From Setomelanomma holmii (taxonomy: Eukaryota; Ascomycota; Dothideomycetes; Pleosporales; Phaeosphaeriaceae), in the NCBI GenBank assembly GCA_010015745.1, contig ML978199.1:56150-120149 (forward strand): DNA of 64,000 nucleotides, in the 5' to 3' direction. Each line of letters starts with the position of its first letter. Position 1 is the first letter of the stretch. The translations under genes were made by a program, and so were the position numbers. This document shows, in pieces, positions 54,383-63,931 of the stretch. The notes under the pieces are model-generated. The model was not told the origin of the DNA, did no database searches, and worked only from the letters and a program-made list of their open reading frames with translations.

Positions 54383-55342
54383 ATGGCAACGCAAAACCAA
54401 GACCGTCTTCGAACGCACTTCTCGAGCCTTCCCGTCTCCTCACACGCTGAAGGATGGGATGCGCTTTGGAAAGAAGGCACCTTCATCCCTTGGGATCGTG
54501 GATGCGCCAATCCAGCTCTAGTCGACCTCCTCGCATCTCCACAAGCTCCTCCGACCTCATCTGACCCGAACCCAACGCCCGGCGCTCCACGTCGTGATAC
54601 AACCCCACATGTCGAGCTTCCAAGTCCTCTAAGAAGTGAAGGCAAGCGACTGAAGGCCTTGGTACCTGGTTGCGGCAAAGGGTATGACGTAGCGCTCTTC
54701 GCGAGTTGGGGGTATGACGCATATGGGCTGGAGGTGTCGGAACACGCCGCACTGGCTGCGCGGAAGTACCTTGGTGGAGAGGATGCTGGAGCAGAGACAG
54801 AAGACAACAAGACCAAAGACGATAAGATTGGGAGAGGCGTGATGGAGGTTGTGGTAGGAGACTACTTTGACGACGGGTGGTCGAGCGAGACAGGTGTATC
54901 GAGCGTCGGCGAGTTCGATGTTATATATGACAACACGGTATGTCTTCTGTCCTGTGATGCTCGAGAATTTGGGAGCTAACCGACACCATAGTTCCTCTGC
55001 GCCCTCCCACCGGACCTGCGCCCGCGCTGGGCGGAACGAACGGCTTCGCTCCTCGCACCAAATGGCATCTTGATATGCCTCGAATTTCCTACACACAAGC
55101 CTGTGGCCTCTGCGGGACCGCCGTGGTCACTTCCGCCCACAGTACATCAGGAGTTGCTTAAGCAGCCTGGCAAGGATATCTCGTATGATGATAAGGGTGC
55201 CGTAGTGGCTACCGATAGACCGGAGAGTGCGCAGGCGCTGGTGAGGGTTGCGCATTGGGTCCCGAAGCGGACACATCCCGTGGGCGTGGTCAATGGCATA
55301 GTGCGGGATTGCGTAAGCGTATGGAAGCATAAAATGGCGTAG
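54383..55342 (+). CDS. TPMT-family (thiol/thiopurine-like) SAM-dependent methyltransferase
   Basis: Exons 54383-54937 and 54992-55342 around a 54-bp GTATGT...ATAG intron; 301 residues. The N-terminal TPMT signature 'GWDALWKEGTFIPWDRGCAN' precedes the SAM-binding motif I 'KALVPGCGKGYDVALFASWG' and 'YDAYGLEVSEHA'; after the junction come 'YDNTFLCALPPDLRPRWAER' and 'LICLEFPTHKP'. Fungal members methylate thiols, sulfide or halides in the cytosol and may detoxify them. A Lys/Asp-rich loop (DAGAETEDNKTKDDKIG) is an insertion between strands. The gene converges with the OTU gene, 46 bp apart, so transcripts probably overlap. Confidence 0.85.
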
Positions 55343-55388
55343 TCGACTTGCATCATGTGCAATAATGAATGAAGCAGTATTCCACGTC

Positions 55389-56351
55389 TCAGCCAGCCTT
55401 TCGCAGTGAGTTGTAGTGCTCACCCAGTCCGTGACTGTGCTTGTAGTAGCCCAGCCATATCTCTTCCAGATCTTTGGTGTCTCCTTTAGGCTCGATCTTG
55501 TTTACGGTCCCGTCACTGTGCAGGACGCATATGCCGACTCTATATGTGCGCGCCAGTGCAAGCAACTCAAGGTGGCCACCCCACTCGCCTGTCTCGCGGA
55601 CCTTGCGTACATGTTCAGACAGCGGATCCTCCATGAATCCAGCGAAGTCATCGCTGTTCTGCTCGATCCAGTCTGCAGCAGCATAGCGCACTTTCTTGTA
55701 ACCCGCGCGGCTCGCTCCGTTGGTGCTCTCAATAGTCGCCAGGCGTATCTTCGGCTCCAGACCCAGTTCACGCGTCTGCAGCTGATCTGCTACCGCAGCG
55801 TACAAACAGTGCCCATCCGCCCTAATCTCGTGTAAAGACAGCTTGTGTTGTTCGAGGTGTACAGCCATTCGTTCGCGTTCGATCTCTCGTGGGTTTGGGG
55901 CGTTGACAGCTTCGCGCTCTGCTTCTCGGACCATGGCGTCTTGCTCGGCAGCGCGGCGGGCGAGGCGTGCTTTCGCTCGATTCGGCTTCTTCTTGCGACC
56001 ACCTGAGGCATCTTCGTTGTCGTCGCCGTTGACGCTGGTGTCTTGACTTTGCGTGTTATTGCCATTCAGTTCAAGGTCGGTGACGCCTTCCTCAAGCGGG
56101 TCGTCATCTTGAGTCACCTCGTCTGCCTCGTCTACCTCGTCTACCTCGCCGTTCAACGCTCGCCGTTCTCTTTCCTGTTTCTCCTTCAAGTCTCGCTCCA
56201 GTCGGTCGCACTCGTCGTTCACGCCTTTACGCGTCTTTTTGCTTGCTTGCTTCTTCTTCTGTGTTACGCGTGATACAAGGTCGCGTTGCTCCTTGCGGTG
56301 ACGCGCTTGCAAGGCTTCGAGGGTCTCGGGCTCAGCGACAGCGTCACTCAT
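55389..56351 (-). CDS. OTU2: OTU-domain deubiquitinase, Otu2/OTUD6-like
   Basis: Intronless, 320 residues. N-terminal half: highly charged coiled coil (LEALQARHRKEQRDLVSRVT; DECDRLERDLKEKQERERRA) with an acidic stretch and a Lys/Arg patch (GRKKKPNRAKARLARRA). C-terminal OTU domain: 'HEIRADGHCLYAAVADQL' with the Asp and catalytic Cys, 'AADWIEQNSDDFAGFM', 'WGGHLELLALARTYRVGICV' and the catalytic His in 'GEHYNSL'. Domain order and length match Otu2/OTUD6B, which removes ubiquitin from ribosomal proteins such as eS7 during translation initiation. The assignment to Otu2 is by architecture. Confidence 0.9.
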   Translation of the reverse strand: MSDAVAEPETLEALQARHRKEQRDLVSRVTQKKKQASKKTRKGVNDECDRLERDLKEKQERERRALNGEVDEVDEADEVTQDDDPLEEGVTDLELNGNNTQSQDTSVNGDDNEDASGGRKKKPNRAKARLARRAAEQDAMVREAEREAVNAPNPREIERERMAVHLEQHKLSLHEIRADGHCLYAAVADQLQTRELGLEPKIRLATIESTNGASRAGYKKVRYAAADWIEQNSDDFAGFMEDPLSEHVRKVRETGEWGGHLELLALARTYRVGICVLHSDGTVNKIEPKGDTKDLEEIWLGYYKHSHGLGEHYNSLRKAG

Positions 56352-57588
56352 TCTGAGCCGTGACAGGCGTGGGAAAGCGAATGGCGAGAAGAGAGGGCAA
56401 GGACAGAAGTTCCGGGTCTTATGGGGTAAGGACAGTCGTTCTAGACCTATTCATGTAAATGCGCAGCTGTGGTGAGGTGGAGGGGAGGCGGGGAGCTCTT
56501 GACCTTTTTTTGGCGTCGGAGGATCCTGGCTCCGGCGGAGTGAACCTCGTATCAGACCTCACCTCTTCCACACCCGGTTCTACAATCGCAAATCACTTGT
56601 TGACGCCTGAGGTTATGGCATCTCTATCAGGGTATGCTTCCTACGCCACTAAGCTGCCTGGTCGCATCTCTGCGGCGCTGAGACGCTCCGCGCTAACCGC
56701 CGGTATGTCTGCGGTCGCAGGAATCTAGTTACTTCTATCCATATGTCCTCATGTCTTCTTCACTAACACCCTGATATGGCCATACTGTGTACTTTCCTAT
56801 CCTTGTCTTTCATCTCACTACTTCTAGTCCTTTCTCTACTCTCACCTGTGCTCGTATTTTCCTTGCGTTCATCGAATCATGCTTCTCATAGGCCTTCTCA
56901 AAGTCGTTCTGGAAAACAGCACCATATCATCGTCAGTCCCCTTCTTGCTTTCCAAGTATTTGGGGACTTCAACAGAGACTTGCTAAAGATCAACGCAAAA
57001 ACACAAAACACCTCGTGGTAAGACACGTCGCGTGTGCTACTGATATATGTCAGGCACGGTGATATACCGTAGCCCTCTAGTGTTCTGCCCCAGGTTCTCA
57101 TCCCATCTTCCCTCTCGCGCTAGTACGCTCTGGGCTTAGCACCCAGCTCGCGCCTTCGTACATAGCTCGCTCCTTCCATAGAACCAATACAACACGATTC
57201 ACACATGTTCCATTCCTGGTCCTATTGACAATATAGCCCACATCATGCCCTGTACCGGACTCCTTACATGGCAAAGCAAAAAGGGTTCACCGACTGTCTC
57301 GTACTCTGATGGATAGCTTACCCGACGAGTACTTACCTTGTGACAATCTGCTGCTGTTTAGGTTCCCCCGGCGTTGTCTCGCCACGGGCCTTCGACATCC
57401 ATCGAGCGTTAAGGTATGTTCTCGCGCTAGTGACCCTCCACGCGATCGCTCTTTCCTATTTCGTGCACTGACTATAGCGAGTCCGCCTTCACCACTCGTC
57501 TGATAGCTCTGTGCTTTTACCGTCGCTCGACCAAAGCTCTTGTTCAGATCGCAGATATAGTTTCGATCTTACTTCCGCAGCACTCAAC
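56352..57588. other. Intergenic region between divergent genes
   Basis: About 1.2 kb between the OTU gene start and the next plus-strand start, with pyrimidine-rich leader-like sequence near 57100-57580. The frame of the following gene is open from 57511 but has no ATG before 57589. No other gene seen. Confidence 0.5.
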
Positions 57589-59442
57589 ATGCCCTTTCGC
57601 GACCACGAGTGGGAGGATACCCAGCGCGATTGTAGCATCTTCCCTGCTTACACTGACTACCTCTACGGTCTCGATCTGCGACCAGAAGTCGCAGCAGAGC
57701 CAGGCCTTCATCCGCTCCTCTATCTGCCTCATTGGTCCGAACCAATTCGCTACACCAACAGTATGCCTTCTCGTTCAATGTTGTATGGTCGTGCGCCGGA
57801 TGCACCTCACCAAATGGCCGCGCCGGATGGCTCAGGACCTCCCTTGACGGGCGCAAGCAAACCGTCTGCCGTTGATCTTCGCTCGCCACCAGCATCTTCA
57901 GAGATGGTCAAGCTCATATCGGCTGAGCTCATCACGCCGCTTCCACAGTCAACTCGTAGGCCGGCGGCGAATGCCACGCCTCGAAGGCAACCAACCGCTT
58001 CTACCGAGACGATGCGGGAGAAGCTGCTGAACGCATCCCAGCAGCGCCTCGCAACGGTTAATCTCGTATCAGAGTCATCGTCACAACGCCTTCTTCGCAA
58101 TCTGAAGAAGCAAGCTCAGTCCAGTGGTTCACCAGAATTACGTCGCAATCCCAAACGTCAAGCTACGCAGCCTTCACTACTACGTTCCTCGTCAGCGACA
58201 GATGTCGATAGTCATCTTGAATATATGACTCCTCATCGGCCATTCATGAAGTCATCGCCAGGCTTGCCCACACTGCCAACATCACTTTCTAGCTTGCCTG
58301 AACATCCTCACTGCACCGAACAGATGCTGCTAGAGCGAGTGAAGACTTCTGACTCGGCACAAGACGCGGACTCAAATGACTCGTCACGACTGAACATACC
58401 TTTCCTTCGTCCCGGCGATCTGCTTGCTGATCCATGTTACGCTGCTGCTCCCAGAGAGAACCTTCAAACCATGAATGCTCAGATTGGTCAATATTGGCAC
58501 ATCGCGCAAAACCACCCAGATGCTCTCTTGAGGAAGCAGGCCATGATGGAGATCCAAGAGGCGAGCAAGCGAGTCTACTTCATGACGCAGCAGTGGGAGC
58601 AGGAGGCACAAATGGCGGTGCAAGCACGTGCTCAGCTTATGTCTCCACAGCTTCCACAAAACTATGTGCACCCACCGTCGCTTCCAAAAGAGTATGAGGG
58701 CAAAGGTCATGGCGGCAGACAGTATCCTGTGCAGCTCCAAGTAACCCCACAGCACTATCCTCCGCAGATGTCGCTACCTAGTCCACTGGAGTACCAAAAA
58801 CAGCCAGTGCTACACGGATTGCCTCTCGATCAGCCATTTCCACCTGGCGATGTCAGACAGCGTTCTGTGCCCCACATCATTGATTGCAAAGTCCGCGCGA
58901 ACATTGAAGCCAGCATTCCCAACTACCTTGCCGCCAACCGATTGATCGAGATGCCTCCCACAAACGACCGCATGGTTGCAGAACAGGAGCAGGCACGCAC
59001 ATGGCAGGACCACTTCCGGTCCCAGCTACCGCCAGAGGGACAGATTTATCTAGACACCCTTCTAGCCAAAGTAGATGCAACCCGGCAAGCAGCCTCACCT
59101 CTTCTCCAGAACCTGAAGCGCGAGCTCCAATCCCCAGCGCTACGATCTCAGGCCCACCCCCCCGAGCAACAAGTTCAGCACGAAGCCCTGGGAATGTACA
59201 TCCGCTCTTATCTTCCCAAGTTTTTCAACGCGCTACGTATCGCACAAACATCTACTAATCCAAGCAACATCGAGGCAGCACCGCAGCAGCAGCTCGCGCG
59301 CGTCTGGATGGAGAAATTCAAGGCTAGTCTGCCGCCGCAAGGACATCAGATGATGGAGGAGATTGTCGCGCAGATGTTGCAGGCGCAGAAGGAGGGACGA
59401 GATTGGAGGGCTGAGATGGGTTTGGGTGGAGGCGTGGGATGA
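57589..59442 (+). CDS. Large disordered hypothetical protein with C-terminal duplicated helical repeat
   Basis: 617 residues from ATG 57589 (MPFRDHEWEDTQRDCSIFPA). The N-terminal 75 residues look conserved (YTDYLYGLDLRPE). A long Ser/Pro/Thr/Gln-rich disordered region follows, then a helix with 'HIAQNHPDALLRKQAMMEIQ'. The C-terminal part holds two diverged copies of a 55-residue helical repeat: 'IPNYLAANRLIEMP' to 'WQDHFRSQLPPEGQIYLDTL' and 'LPKFFNALRIAQT' to 'WMEKFKASLPPQGHQMMEEI'. No named family recognised. No membrane or signal segment; nuclear or cytosolic by inference. Confidence 0.75.
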   Translation: MPFRDHEWEDTQRDCSIFPAYTDYLYGLDLRPEVAAEPGLHPLLYLPHWSEPIRYTNSMPSRSMLYGRAPDAPHQMAAPDGSGPPLTGASKPSAVDLRSPPASSEMVKLISAELITPLPQSTRRPAANATPRRQPTASTETMREKLLNASQQRLATVNLVSESSSQRLLRNLKKQAQSSGSPELRRNPKRQATQPSLLRSSSATDVDSHLEYMTPHRPFMKSSPGLPTLPTSLSSLPEHPHCTEQMLLERVKTSDSAQDADSNDSSRLNIPFLRPGDLLADPCYAAAPRENLQTMNAQIGQYWHIAQNHPDALLRKQAMMEIQEASKRVYFMTQQWEQEAQMAVQARAQLMSPQLPQNYVHPPSLPKEYEGKGHGGRQYPVQLQVTPQHYPPQMSLPSPLEYQKQPVLHGLPLDQPFPPGDVRQRSVPHIIDCKVRANIEASIPNYLAANRLIEMPPTNDRMVAEQEQARTWQDHFRSQLPPEGQIYLDTLLAKVDATRQAASPLLQNLKRELQSPALRSQAHPPEQQVQHEALGMYIRSYLPKFFNALRIAQTSTNPSNIEAAPQQQLARVWMEKFKASLPPQGHQMMEEIVAQMLQAQKEGRDWRAEMGLGGGVG

Positions 59443-59805
59443 AGGAAGGTGCTGGATGTTTGCATAAGTAGTGGGGACATGCAAAGTGCGAGTCGATATC
59501 TGCTTCGGAGAGGGCCGATTGGCGAGAAAACATCAAAGATAGGCAGCAGGCTTATGCACGTATGAGAAGGGCGAGTTACGCTCCTCAAATGGGCTATGCG
59601 CGCAGATATTTGCAAGGAAATCAAGCGAGTGGGGTAACAGTAGAAAGAAAAACGAAAAACTATGGACTGTCATTGTGGAAGCGTCACAGAATAAAGACAC
59701 TAAATGTTTCACCGCAAGTGACAATGCGAGCGTGAGAGACATGTAACATTCATTCATCATCGTCGCTCTAAGTATACCCGGACCAAGGGACTTCTGAAGT
59801 ATAGT
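59443..59805. other. Intergenic region between convergent genes
   Basis: About 360 bp with the 3' ends of the disordered-protein gene and the protease gene. Nothing else seen. Confidence 0.5.
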
Positions 59806-61012
59806 CTAGACGGAATATATTAAGCTCGCGCGGTCAACAATTACCCACGGTGAATCTACCACTTTGCCGTTCTTATTCAGGGATTCCTTCGTTATCCAAG
59901 AATATGGCATATAGAAGAAGCCATTCCAATTCGCATCGGCAACCCCAGGCCATGTCGTGCCCCATGAGTTCCGAACCTTGAAGACTCCACCTACAGATTT
60001 GCCATCAGCACCCAGGACAGGGTTCCGCTTGTCATCTTTCAGTTCGTTGGTCCAGCCAACCACGAGTACGGTGTGGCGTGTCTCGAACTTATCGTTCTTG
60101 GTTGGCCAAGCTGCAACATAAGGATGGTTGCAGGTAGAGCTCGCGAAATTGGCAAACTCGTCAACGCCACATATTAAAGGGTAACCATTGGAGATGCATT
60201 GCTTCCAGCATTCGACAGTTTGCATTGGCCGGACGTAGTGGAAGGATTGTACAACCTGCTGGGCGCCAGTGAAGCATGTTACTGAAGGGCACATCGCAAC
60301 TTCAGAATCTGCAGAATAATTGCCGTTTATCGCTGTCGCCTCCTTGTACGGTCACTGGTCTTCTGGAGGAGCTCCAAGCTTGGCGAGAATGCGAACATTC
60401 TCACGGATCTCGGTGCCATCGTCTGCTGTGATTGGATCCTTTGGGTAGTTGGCCGGATCCCTCAGGCTCGCGAAATACGCTCCTCTTTCCTCAAGTGTGG
60501 ATTTGGCAGCCGTGATGTGATCAGTTGCAGCCTTGATGCGAGCGTCAGGAGTTCGTGCGAGGTAATACAGGAACAGTCGAGATGGGAGAAAGTCGGGCAG
60601 CCTGAGCCGTTGTCTCACGTGTGTGATATAGAAGAAGAATGAAGGACTGAGTTGATTGTATAGCTATGAATGAGGGAAGCTATATATATGTGTAAACTGG
60701 AAGAGCGTAGAGATAACCCTGCTAGCGCGTAACACGTTGTCTCTGGAGCATGTAGCGATAGGCCGCCGCGACCGCATTTGATGTGCAGCTACTGACGGTA
60801 CCTTGATCGTAGAACTTGAGCTGGTCGTAATGCATGGTTTCTTGGTTCTTATCATCTCTTGGGTCGAGTCGGAAGGTATTCTTGAAAATGTCGAAGGATT
60901 CAATCTGAACGTGGTCAAGACTGTGCAGGCTATCCTTAGCGATCATCTTGTCGTTGACATCGTCCTTGTCTGGAACATGGCCGCCGCCTTTGCTCGGATT
61001 GCCGGTCGCCAT
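59806..61012 (-). pseudogene. Papain-family (C1) cysteine peptidase with nonsense codon and odd intron
   Basis: Exon 1 from ATG 61012 (MATGNPSKGGGHVPDKDD; an in-frame ATG at 61048 is possible) contains 'YDQGTVSSCTSNAVAAAYRY' with the catalytic Cys. The downstream exon continues 'RLRLPDFLPSRLFLYYLA', and later 'RHTVLVVGW' (His) and 'VRNSWGTTWPG' (Asn) before 'GFFYMPYSWI'. Between 'GAPPEDQ' and 'PYKEATAIN' an in-frame TGA (60349-60351) replaces the expected Trp (TGG to TGA). The roughly 110-bp intron near 60625-60730 is flanked by an 8-bp direct repeat (AGACAACG), and the junction that best preserves the family sequence is not GT-AG. The family (also in bacteria) is cytosolic or secreted; role unknown. 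It may be a decaying gene. Confidence 0.7.
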
Positions 61013-61048
61013 TGTGATAAGAAATAGGTAAAGAGGGTGTATGAACAA

Positions 61049-62493
61049 GAATCAACAGCCTCAAGGTTGCTGATGTGGAATGAGTGCGATGATGCTTCAA
61101 TATCGTGAAAGTAGGCAAAGCTTTATACCTTCCCTTGACCCTTCAAAATAGACGCCCAGGAATGGACACGCCGCGGAGAGACTTGGGTATATTCTCGTCA
61201 TCTCAGCTGTGGGAAAACAAGCCAGAGGTTGACAGTATACAGCTGAGAGCTCCGTACACGCACCGTCGCTTCGCGAGGATTGTACGGAACGGCCGAGTGC
61301 GAAGCGGGCTACAGCTGAGCGGTGCACGCTTCCGCCTTGCTTCTGCAGTAGTAGCATTAGTTTTCACTGAATGCGGGAGCCAGGCGCTGTGTCGGCGACC
61401 AAAAGAGGTTGACAGTGTGTCTCGGCTCGCGGGCCTGTCCGTGGTAGTGGGGTATACACCTCAAACGCTTACGTGGACACTCGCCAACCTCCTACAAGCG
61501 AATGGTCTGGCGAATCAGAGACCTGTGGTAGCGAAACGACTCAGTCAACACATCTCTCGTTAGGAAGGGGTCATGTCGTATTGAAGTTGCAAGAAAGCTG
61601 AATGTGACCAGGAGAGACGAGAAGTAGTGCGCTTCCAGACTAGAAAAAGACGCCACTGTACGTCCATAGAACTGAGACGACGGTAGACGTCCATATTAAC
61701 CCGTACACGTGCCTTCTAGGTCTTGCGAAGGCGTGGCGTATGCCGCTGCAGGTCTCCTCGAGAGTCAGCAAGCTGAAGGGTGATGTCGTGAGCTCAGTGA
61801 GGCATTCTTCGCGACAGGGGTTTCGATTTGATCACGAGTTCGTCCGTTCACTAAACAAAGCGAGCGGGGAGATTGCTGCGTAGCAAGATTGAACGTTGTT
61901 GTGTAAGTACAGGAGCTTCGGCTTGGAAAAGGTGCCGCAGACGTCCACTTTGATGCGCCAAGATATTACGTAACCACTGACCACCTGGGAAGCTGCGAGG
62001 CTACGGTGTGACCGCTCTTCCTTGAGACACAGCGTACACTCAACACGTCTTGTTCACGTGGATATGGCTGCTCGATTGAAAGTGCACCACTCTCTACGCA
62101 AGCGAATCAAGCAGCATCGTCATCGTCAATGCAGCCTGTTCCTCGTCGAATGCGAAAATGTACCTCTTCTTTCGGCCGCTGCAACCCAATTTTGTGCATC
62201 ATTCTTCGACCGCTGCCTATAGGGTGTTAAAATCCATATGGAATGCAATTGAATGCAATCAATTGGTCTCCTCCATCCATAAACATCTTCATCTTGTCCG
62301 AGCTTGTCTTAGTGTCGCTCTTACCCCACTTGGCCGAATCCTTCCTGGTGTACCCACCTACCATGCACCCCAAAGAAAATTCTTCCATCACAAGAAGATA
62401 GCTGGCGATACAGCGTCTGATATTCTGATGAGCACAACTTGGTAAGTATATAAGACGCTTAGTCTTCAGCAGTCCTCCATCGTCAAAGGAGAC
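61049..62493. other. Intergenic region upstream of the tRNA gene
   Basis: About 1.4 kb. One plus-strand frame of 152 codons (61105-61563) has an ATG start but no domain, signal or splice support, so I leave it uncalled. A TATA-like site at 62447-62454 belongs to the tRNA gene. Confidence 0.4.
62447..62454 (+). promoter_or_regulatory. TATA-like element upstream of the tRNA-Arg gene
   Basis: TATATAAG begins 47 bp before the first base of the tRNA. Upstream TATA elements help recruit TFIIIB in several fungi and are essential in fission yeast. It could matter here because the internal B box is split. Confidence 0.5.
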
Positions 62494-62557
62494 GGCCTAA
62501 TGGCCCAATGGCAAGGCGCTTGACTACGATTTCGCAGTAATCAAGAGATTCCAGGTT

Positions 62558-62608
62558 GTGAGTACACCCAATAGGGATTGCGTTCGAGCCTTCACTAATA
62601 CCATTCAG
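62558..62608 (+). other. Spliceosomal-type insert inside the tRNA T-loop
   Basis: 51 nt beginning GTGAGT and ending CAG, with ACTAATA (branch A at 62598) ten nt before the acceptor. The insertion point, between T55 and C56 of the tRNA, has only one register that restores the TTCGACC loop, and that register is exactly the GT-AG one. Its features match mRNA introns in this window in length and signals. It has no partner stem that would give a bulge-helix-bulge, so the tRNA splicing endonuclease is an unlikely remover. Confidence 0.75.
62581..62591 (+). promoter_or_regulatory. B-box-like sequence inside the T-loop insert
   Basis: CGTTCGAGCCT matches the TFIIIC B-box consensus GGTTCGANNCC at nine of eleven positions. 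The natural B box of the gene is split by the insert. This could substitute for it, about 80 bp from the A box. Confidence 0.4.
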
Positions 62609-62636
62609 CGACCCCTGGTTAGGTCAACAGAAATTC

Positions 62637-62641
62637 TTTTT
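62637..62641 (+). terminator. RNA polymerase III T5 terminator
   Basis: TTTTT begins 11 nt after the tRNA discriminator base, the usual place for Pol III termination. No run of four or more T occurs inside the tRNA gene. Confidence 0.7.
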
Positions 62642-62818
62642 GCTCTTGCTTCCGTTTCAAGACATGAATCATGTAATTTGTTTACCTCTGCGGTAGGTGT
62701 AGGCTCTACCATATGCTTGATGCCGTTACCATGGTAATCCAGGATTGAAAAGGTGAAGGATCAATTTATTTAAGTTCCTACTTCGTCATTATGCTGTATT
62801 TTCTATCGTGCGATGCTT

Positions 62819-63931
62819 TTAAGCCCGGGCAGCAGGTTGAGTAAGCGTGTTACCGCCATCAGGATACAAGACCTGCTCGTTGTAGAACACACCTCCCGGA
62901 CCAGCCAAGAAGAGTACTGTCGCAGCCATATCTGTATCCTTCCCTGGACGTCCTGCAGGATTTGACATCTCGGACTTGATGACAGACTTGTTGTCCTCGT
63001 CTGAGGAACCGGTGGTCATCTATGTGGGGTCAGCACAAAAACATTCATTCCCCCGGAAAGAGATGCGACGTACCTCGCTAGGAAACACGCCCGGCGCGAT
63101 AGTGTTGACGCGGACCTTGGTGCCAACAAACGTAGTCGCTAGCATACGACTAAGATGTGTTGCTGCTGCCTTCGAGCTTGCGTACGCGAACTGGCCGTTG
63201 CTGCTTCCCTTCATGTATCCTGAGATACTGGAGACATTGATGACCTGGCTCGTATATCCAGGCGTGGCATCCTTGCCCTTAGCCAGAAGCGGTAAGAAGG
63301 TCATGCTCATGTAGAAGATGCTTGAGACATTGGTCTTGAAAGTGTCTGCCCAGCTCTGAGGTTCTGATTGCAGGAAGTGCTTGGAGATTGCTTCTGCGTC
63401 TTCCATGTTAGGCTGGCCTGCGGATGAGAACTTGGTGTTGTCGTCACGAGCGATTCCGGCGTTGTTGACGAGTAGTTGGATGCCCTTTGGTTCTTTCTCG
63501 CTGAGCTCCTTGTAGAGGCGTGCTACATCATCCTTGTCGCTGTGTATGGTTAGTAATGGCTTACACAATGATCTTGCGACATCGTACCTAACATCTCCTT
63601 GGAGAGGGATGATCTGACCTGGACCATCGTCATGAAGCTCGTCCGTCTTCTTCAGCACCTCATCGCGTCTGCTCGTGATGTACACCTTTGCGCCGTTGGC
63701 AACGAGTGCTTGTGTGATCATCAAACCGATGCCCGTACCTCCGCCCGTAACAAGGGCAGTCACGTGTGACACATCGAAAAGCTTCGAGCCCTTGAGTTGG
63801 TCATTGCTTGCCTTGCCGTTGCCCATGTTTCTGACGATCTGGTACGAAGTTTTTGGAATGTGTTGTGATTGGGATCGAAATGTTGTTGTTGTTGTTGCTG
63901 CTGGAATGGTTCGAGAGAATAGTCGAAGCAT
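62819..63931 (-). CDS. Short-chain dehydrogenase/reductase with mitochondrial-type presequence
   Basis: Exons 63931-63588, 63539-63074 and 63019-62819; 336 residues with clean GT-AG junctions. The first 35 residues are Arg/Ser/Thr-rich without acids (MLRLFSRTIPAATTTTTFRS), like a mitochondrial presequence. SDR motifs: 'VTGGGTGIGLMI' (NADP/NAD-binding TGxxxGIG), 'GDVS', 'LVNNAGIARDD' (NNAG), catalytic 'INVSSISGYMKG' (Ser) and 'YASSK' (Tyr and Lys), 'RVNTIAPGVFPSE', and a C-terminus with 'FYNEQVLYPDGG'. It resembles fungal RhlG-like 3-oxoacyl-reductase SDRs. The substrate is unknown; a role in mitochondrial fatty-acid or polyol metabolism is only a possibility. Confidence 0.9.

Larger units (their letters stand above)
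62494..62626 (+). tRNA. tRNA-Arg(ACG) with anticodon-loop intron and a GT-AG insert in the T-loop
   Basis: Acceptor stem GGCCTAA (62494-62500) pairs with TTAGGTC (62619-62625), with one G-U, and A62626 is the discriminator. The D stem is GCC/GGC with an A-box match TGGCCCAATGG. The anticodon stem is CTTGA (62519-62523) with TCAAG (62541-62545). The loop reads CTACGA + A once a 10-nt intron (62530-62539) at the canonical position 37/38 is removed; anticodon ACG (62526-62528). The variable loop is AGATT. The T stem CCAGG/CCTGG closes a perfect TTCGACC loop only when 51 nt (62558-62608) are removed. The mature form is 72 nt before CCA addition. Every stem is intact, so the gene is either functional or very recently modified. 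Confidence 0.85.

Noticed and set aside
61105..61563. 152-codon plus-strand ORF
   Set aside because: ATG start but basic, unpatterned composition and no domain; not enough support for a gene.
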